64,000 nt of DNA from Tetrahymena thermophila SB210 (lineage: Eukaryota > Ciliophora > Oligohymenophorea > Hymenostomatida > Tetrahymenidae). The stretch covers positions 68,727-132,726 of the forward strand of contig NW_002476343.1 of NCBI RefSeq assembly GCF_000189635.1, read 5' to 3'. Below the pieces are notes generated by a model, which saw only the letters and a program-made list of their open reading frames with translations, did no database searches and had not been told where the DNA came from. How positions within the stretch are numbered: the stretch's first letter is position 1; each line of letters opens with the position of its first letter. Of this stretch, positions 57,751-64,000 are shown one piece after another. A program made the position numbers and the translations under genes.

Positions 57751-60700
57751 TATCCTTAAAATTATATAATAAATTTTGCTAAAAAGTAATATTTTACCTT
57801 AATTTTTTTAAATTTTACAAAATATTATGAAATATAAATTAATAAAAAAAATGTTAAATAAAATTTTTAATATGTTGTTCGTAAATTACAAATTGCGAGT
57901 TACAAGTTAAAAGGTATTACAGTAATAGATAAATAAACCAATTATTCAAATATTTTATATTTATTTTTTTTGTATACTTTATTCATATTTTTAATTTTAG
58001 AAAAAAATTTTTTATCTTCTTATAATTTTGTTTTAATAATGAAGATTCATAGAATTAAAACTTGTCTCTCTACCCTAAATATAATATATTATTCGAGAAA
58101 AAAAAAAATATTCTCTGAATTAGTGGTACTTATTTTACTGATTATCTCTTATTAAAATACTATGAAATTAAAATAAGCTCTTTGAATAAATAAAATGGTA
58201 TTTAGTTTGTAAAATAAATTATTTTATTATTTAATTGCATTTTATTTTTGTTACTTTTTAAATTTAAAGTTCAATAATAGTAAGTTAAAAATCCTTTGTA
58301 GAATTCTTATAATATAAATTTACTAGATGAGAGATAAAACATTCTAATTATGAATAATATTGTTTGAATTACTTCCTTAAAAAAATTATTTTTTAAGTTT
58401 TAAATATTTATAAGCTTAATTAATCAAAATCAATATTTTAAATTTATTTTATAAACTATTTTGAATTATTTTGTAAAAAAAATTAAAGCCTACTTTCTTC
58501 TAAATAATATTTTTGATTTCTTATATTTATTACCTATTATTTGTTACTTAATTTAATTTATTTATTTATTGTATTTAAAAATTTCTATTTTTTAATCCTT
58601 ATTTATAACAATTTTGTATTCATATTCAATTTAACTTATTTTTTTCAAGTCGCTTGATATATAAAATAAATCAACTCAAATTACCTATTATAATTTATTA
58701 AAAATAATTCTAATTTTATTGTAAAAGATATTTTTTTTTAAAGAAATGATAAAATTTTATAAAGTAGTTTATTTATAATAAATTATAAAATTTTTGAATT
58801 GCTAAAAGCACAAAATCAGCATCTTAACATTTTTATGATAATAGAAAAATGAAATCATAATTAACATTAGAATTTTCTTTAATAAAATTATTCATTTATT
58901 TCAAAAAGTGTTTCTTCTATTGATATTTTTATTTCATCTTAAAAAAATCGATGTTTTTTTCTTTCTATTAGTTAAAAAAAGAAAAATTGTCTTTTGATTC
59001 CAGACAGAAATTAGATACTACTCAAAAATACATACCTTAGAGACATTAAAATTTTTAAAAATCCCCTATTTAGATATTATCTAATTCCCTTTTTATAAAT
59101 ATATTGAAAACAGCTAAGTTTTCTAGTAGTATTTTTATTTAGCTTTACCATCTAATCAAAAGATTTTCCTTTTGACAGCTGGCTGTAAGTAAAAATAATT
59201 CAAAAAGATTCTACCTAAATTTTTTATTTTGGCAATATATTTTCTTCAATTAGTAAAGATACTATATTTATACTTTTAATATATCAAATAATCATTAAAA
59301 AGAATATATAAATAGATTAATATTGATTACATAAAATAGTCATGTTAAAAATACATTTTTAGTATTTATGATTAGATAAATTATTGATTTGAATTGTATC
59401 ATTTAGTATTAAATATGTATTTTCTATGAGATAGAAAGAAAAAAAATTCAGGCAATAAATAAACTTGTTTGATTAATTTAATTTATCTTACATCATTTAA
59501 TTTGACCAATAAATTTCACATTATTATATATTTTTTAGTTACTGAATATAAAAATAAATTATTTTTATGAAATTAAGTACAAGCTATTTTTTACAAAAAT
59601 CGTTAATTGAATACTACTAACTATAGTCTTAAATTATTTATAACTTTATTATTTGAAAATAAGATTTAAAAATATGAAAACTTTATATTTTAACAAAATT
59701 AATCTTCTTAATTACTTCTTATTAGTTATTTACCCCGGATTAATATACTTATAGAATTACTACCTAATTTAAATTGTCTATCTTTTTTTCTACCTCAAAT
59801 TAAAATAGTCAATATTAATATTCAAAAACATTGTAATTAACATAGAATTTTTTACAAAATTTATATTATTACAGTAATGAATATTTGAAATACAAAAATA
59901 GAAATTTTAACAAGTTTTATATAAATTTGTAAATTAAATAATAAGTTCTTTATCTAAAATTTTGCTAGAAAAACGAGCATATTTGAAATTGCTATTTCAA
60001 GTATAAATTAAATGAAAAACATATTTTAATATTTTGCATGATATTAATGAAGAATAGTGTAACAAATTATTTTAATTTATAAAACATAAGTAACGACTAG
60101 AGGAAATAAAGAAGTAAGTGGGATGAGCAAATACTTTTGATAAATCAAAATTATTAACCCAATAAAAAAATAAATCTAAATATTAAATCGATATTAATTA
60201 ATTAAAAACCATTAGAAATTCATTAAAAAATCATTGATTTTAGATTTGATTACGAATTATTACAATTAAACATAACACTTTATATATTTATATGTGTAAA
60301 TTCTTTTGTTTAATATATTCGCAAACTGTAAACTAAAAATTGGTTTATCTGATTAATTTACGAATAAAAAAATTCAAAAATTTATCAAAGATACTCTCTT
60401 AGTTTATTACTTTAAAAAACTATTGAAAAATGGTTTCAAACACTCTTTTGAAGAAATTCTTCTTGCTTATTTTTAAAGCTATTATAACATTATAATTTTT
60501 AACTATTATAAAATATTATTGAATACTATTTTTATTCTTAATGAACACAATAAAAATTATTAAAAAAATGAAATTTAGCTTGAATACTTCCAAGATATTT
60601 TATTTTTTCAGATAGAATTTCTAGAAACTTGATAACTCATTTGTACTTTTGAAAATAAAAAAGAAATGAAATCTTAAAAACAAAAACTTTTTTTATTTGG

Positions 60701-61849
60701 TATAATTTGCATTAAAAAAATTTAATTTATGGCATTTTTTGAAAATATTTTAAATCTTATTCATTATATAAAAAAATGAAAAACCAATTTAGTATCACGA
60801 GTCATAAAATATAGTTTTTAATACATTAATTTTCAAATTTAATAAAAGAAATATTACTTTTAATAAAAGCGAAATAAATCCAAATTTTCAAAAAAAGTCA
60901 GGCTAATAATTAATTACTAGTAAATATCATCGAATTATTTTTTCTTGAAATCAGGTTAACAAAACAAAAAGAATTCACGCTAAAAATGACTAATTCCTTT
61001 ATATATTGTAAGATTAATTATTTACGTATATTGTATGTAATATTTGAAAGTCTTTACAGATTACATATTTAAATTTTTAACTAAAATAAAATAAATTTTT
61101 ATCAATACCATTTATGCAATTTTTAAAATTATTTATATCTTATCTAATAGACATTTTGAGTATATATATATACTACTCAGTGTAATTATAGCTAGAAATA
61201 ATTAATAATAGATAAAATTACACAAATAAATATTCAATCCATTATTCAAATTAATTCACCTAAATATTAATTAGTCAATTTGTAAAGCTTCTTCAATGTT
61301 ATTCACAAATTTAATCAGTAACTTAAAATATTTCGATTTTATTTTTGAAATTATAGGAAGAAGATTTTTATTTTTTGGAGTATTTTTATCTTAATATAAG
61401 AAATGATATTAGTTTTCAAATCCAATGCAAAAAAGATTTTTAGTCAGTCAGAAAACCCTATTTTTTGTCTATTTTTTTATTGAAAGTAAGTTTTTCCATT
61501 TAAAATGTTTTAAAAAGGTTCTCTTATTTATTAGATGCGAATATTTAATAGCCAATAAGAATATAGAAAAAGTCATTATCTTTAAATTAATTTACTAATA
61601 CTTTTATATATAGTAATAGTCAATAAGCAAAGTATTGATTAAAGAAAATATCTAACTAAACACTTGATTTGAAATTTTACTATTTTTGAAAATATATCTA
61701 AATAGAAATAAACAGGAAATTAGATACTCAATCAATTAAAATAAATCGACCATTTTAAGAAGTGATTGGCACTCAAATATTTATAAATAATTAATAAACT
61801 AATTCATAAATAATAACTAATTAAATTACTAAGACTTAAATATTAGTAA
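57751..61849. other. long intergenic, block-4 upstream region
   Basis: About 4 kb without a gene. Its right 3 kb is the fourth copy of the antigen upstream block. A 61-codon frame at 57970-58155 is AT filler. Confidence 0.6.
61724..61849 (+). promoter_or_regulatory. conserved antigen-gene promoter-proximal element, copy 4
   Basis: Same element as before the other three antigen genes (aatcgaccattttaagaagt, ttggcactcaaatat, tattagtaaATG). Confidence 0.65.
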
Positions 61850-62884
61850 ATGAATAAAAAACTTTTTGCTTTCATAGCAGTGTTATGCTTCTTAGATGTT
61901 GCTTTCGCTGATCCATGTGCTGCCTGTACCTACAGCGGTACTGGTGATGACACAGGTGGTGCATGTACCCAATGCCCTGCTGGATAATGTACACCTGGAA
62001 CTGGAACTACTGGAGGCAGTGATACTGTATGTACCGCTAGACCATGTTCATAAGGAAAATTTAGTTCAACAGGTTTTGATACAGATGGAGCTGGAGCTGG
62101 ATGTACTGCTTGTACTGCAGGTACAACAACTCCTGGTGCTTAAACTGTAGGAACAGCTTAATCTGTTTGCACTCTTAAGGCCTGTGCTTAAGGTAGTTTT
62201 TCTGCCTCAGGATTTGATACAGACGGAACTGGAAATGGATGTACTGCTTGTACTGCCGGAACATCAACTCCTAGCACTTAAACTGTAGGAACAGCTTAAT
62301 CTGTTTGCACTCTTAAGGCTTGTGCTAAAGGTAGCTTTTCTGCCTCAGGATTTGATACAGACGGAGCTGGAAATGGATGTACTGCTTGTACTGCCGGTAC
62401 AACAACTCCTAATACTTAAACTGTAGGAACAGCTTAATCTGTTTGCACTCTTAAGGCTTGTGCTAAAGGTAGCTATTCTGCCTCAGGATTTGACACAGAC
62501 GGAGCTGGAACTGGATGCACTGCTTGTACTGCCGGAACATCAACTCCTAGCACTTAAACTGTAGGAACAGCTTAATCTGTTTGTACTCTTAAGGCTTGTG
62601 CTGCCGGATCATATAGCGCTTCAGGTTTTGATACAGACGGTAATGGAGCAGGTTGTACTCAATGTGCTGCTAATACTTACTCTGCTTAAAGTGCTACTTC
62701 TTGTACTTCTTGCACTAATAATCGTACCTCTCCAGCTGGATCTACTGCTGTCACTGCTTGCGTATGCCCATCAGGAACAACTGGTCCTACAGATGGTGTC
62801 AGTACATGTTCTGATAATACTACTAGTGGTTAAAAAATCACTGTTTTTGTATCACTCATTTTTATTTTAATGTCTTTATTCTGA
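61850..62884 (+). CDS. immobilization antigen (SerH-like), 4-repeat copy
   Basis: A single exon of 344 residues: signal peptide MNKKLFAFIAVLCFLDVAFA, head DPCAACTYSGTGDDTGGAC, four repeats of the CAKGSFSASGFDTDGAGNGC type, then the same Cys-rich tail and hydrophobic GPI-signal end as the other copies. The tail is nearly identical to copies 2 and 3, while the head and first repeat (CSQGKFSSTGFDTDG, TARPC) are closer in style to copy 1. That mixture suggests exchange between paralogues. All four repeats end with LKA and are 46 residues long. As in the other copies, the variable head and repeats are what antibodies against serotypes are known to see. Confidence 0.94.
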
Positions 62885-64000
62885 AACTAATAAAAATAAA
62901 CTATACTTTAATATTTTCAGTATGATTCGTGTTTACACATGTGTTGTTACTGATTTTAATTCTTAAGTTTATTTTCAAAAAGATATTTTAAAAGAAATAA
63001 ATCATGAAACCTAATTTTTATTAATTTTTTATTGCTGATTAGTAAGCTTAGAAGATTTATTCTATAACTTTTTCTATACAAAAAATTGTTAAATCAAATA
63101 GTTTTATGCACAATATTTATGAAATTCAATTTATCAAAAAATTAAATAATTGGATAAGGGGTTTTTATCTTTTAATTTTTTGCCAGGTTCAAAACCTATT
63201 TCGAAACCAATTTTTGATTCGATTTATTAATATTTACAAAAAAATTTTAATTCAACTAAATATTTATTGACTAATAACTAAATAAAATTCCTCAAATAAC
63301 AATCCTTTTACAGTAAAACTCGGTAAAGAGATAGATAAGTATTACAATGTAATGTAAAAAACTCTTCAAAATTTTGTTTTTTATAAATAAATATGTTTTA
63401 AAGTAGTAAATTTATGAATAAAAGAGGTTAGGTAGGTATTACTAACTATTATTTCTAAAATGTAAGATTGAATTCATTTTTTTTTGTATTTGAAATTTTA
63501 TCATTTTATTTATTTTTGTTTCTTAAAGGAAAATTTATTTAAAATTGAAAGGTATTTTTATGAGTTAAGGTTTTACTCAATAAATTGATTGATATATACT
63601 CACTATGATGTATGCTGCAGCCCAATCATACATACTATTATCTTAATTTCCCATTTATAACAGTTTTAATTCGTTCATACTAAAACTTTAATTTTCTAAA
63701 ACCCATACATATTTTTTATAAGATCAAATTATTATAGTTATAACTCTCATAAGAATATATTTCATTTTGGAGTACCTTAGTAGCAGGTTTTTATGACAAT
63801 TAACTAGATTTTTTCTGTTCTAATCAGAAATAAATATGTTTTAAGTCTTAATTTTTATGAATAACCTAATTGATTTAATATGACATTATCCACTTTGATT
63901 TTTCTAGTTGATCTGACTTTATTCCAATTTTTTTCTATTTTAGTTATCATAGCATTACAGATGAAAAATTTGCTATTCTTTATATTTTTTCCATATTTAA
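62885..64000. other. antigen 3' flank and right end of window
   Basis: The first 700 bases match the 3' flanks of copies 2 and 3, including the 3'-UTR element at about 62919-62960. Beyond about 63600 the similarity fades; no gene is recognised up to the window end. Confidence 0.55.

Larger units (their letters stand above)
53000..57860 (+). repeat. antigen-gene duplication block, copy 3
   Basis: Collinear with block 2 over its last 4 kb (upstream region, gene, 3' flank and Cys-rich remnant) and with block 4 over its whole length at lower similarity. Confidence 0.8.
58690..63620 (+). repeat. antigen-gene duplication block, copy 4
   Basis: Collinear with block 3 and, further upstream, with block 1, for example the stretches at 58860-59100 and 33300-33530. 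Confidence 0.75.

Noticed and set aside
57970-58155. 61-codon ORF
   Set aside because: AT filler with no domain, not conserved in the sister antigen blocks.
63424-63440. aaagaggttaggtagg as a chromosome breakage sequence
   Set aside because: It shares the first nine bases with the reverse complement of the 15-base Tetrahymena breakage signal but diverges after that; the true signal tolerates very few changes.

Overview
The window looks like nuclear DNA of a Tetrahymena-type ciliate. It is very AT-rich. The genes read through many in-frame TAA and TAG codons as Gln and end only at TGA. Introns are short and AT-rich with GTAA/GTAT donors. The 5S rRNA is of Tetrahymena type, and four SerH-like immobilization-antigen genes are present. 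Two 100-base N runs mark scaffold gaps, at 11814-11913 and 51641-51740. Protein readings below are mine, using the TAA/TAG=Gln code.

The left part (1-30.4 kb) is mostly single-copy genes. In order they are: a pirin (+); a short-chain-dehydrogenase-like NAD(P)-binding protein with a C-terminal membrane anchor (-); a TPR protein (+); a COG3541-type nucleotidyltransferase (+); and a mitochondrial-type membrane protein (-) whose 818-nt intron contains 5S rRNA genes on the opposite strand. Next come a WD40-like propeller protein (+), a four-exon coiled-coil protein (-), a voltage-channel-like K+ channel with a cyclic-nucleotide-binding domain (+), a small secreted Cys-rich protein (-), and a 1334-residue transmembrane protein with about 14 Cys-rich repeats (+).

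The right part (30.7-64 kb) is an accessory, duplication-rich region. It carries four tandem, same-strand immobilization-antigen genes (35.7, 40.6, 55.6 and 61.9 kb). These share upstream blocks, a promoter-proximal element, a 3'-UTR element and, for copies 2 and 3, a decayed Cys-rich gene remnant downstream. An inverted duplication (about 30.8-34.4 kb against 43.2-46.4 kb) carries a pepsin-like protein gene, intact on the right and frameshifted on the left.

Between antigen genes 2 and 3 lies a leucine-rich-repeat gene (47.3-52.7 kb). It is built from at least 13 exons of exactly 90 nt, all phase 2/2, each encoding one 30-residue LRR. One of these exons is split by a 412-bp, relatively GC-rich, tRNA-derived SINE-like element. 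The element has a Pol III B box, a simple-repeat tail and a perfect 13-bp target-site duplication; removing the element and one copy of the duplication restores an exon of exactly 90 nt. I consider this the most remarkable object in the window, because repeats of this kind are normally excluded from the expressed ciliate macronuclear genome.
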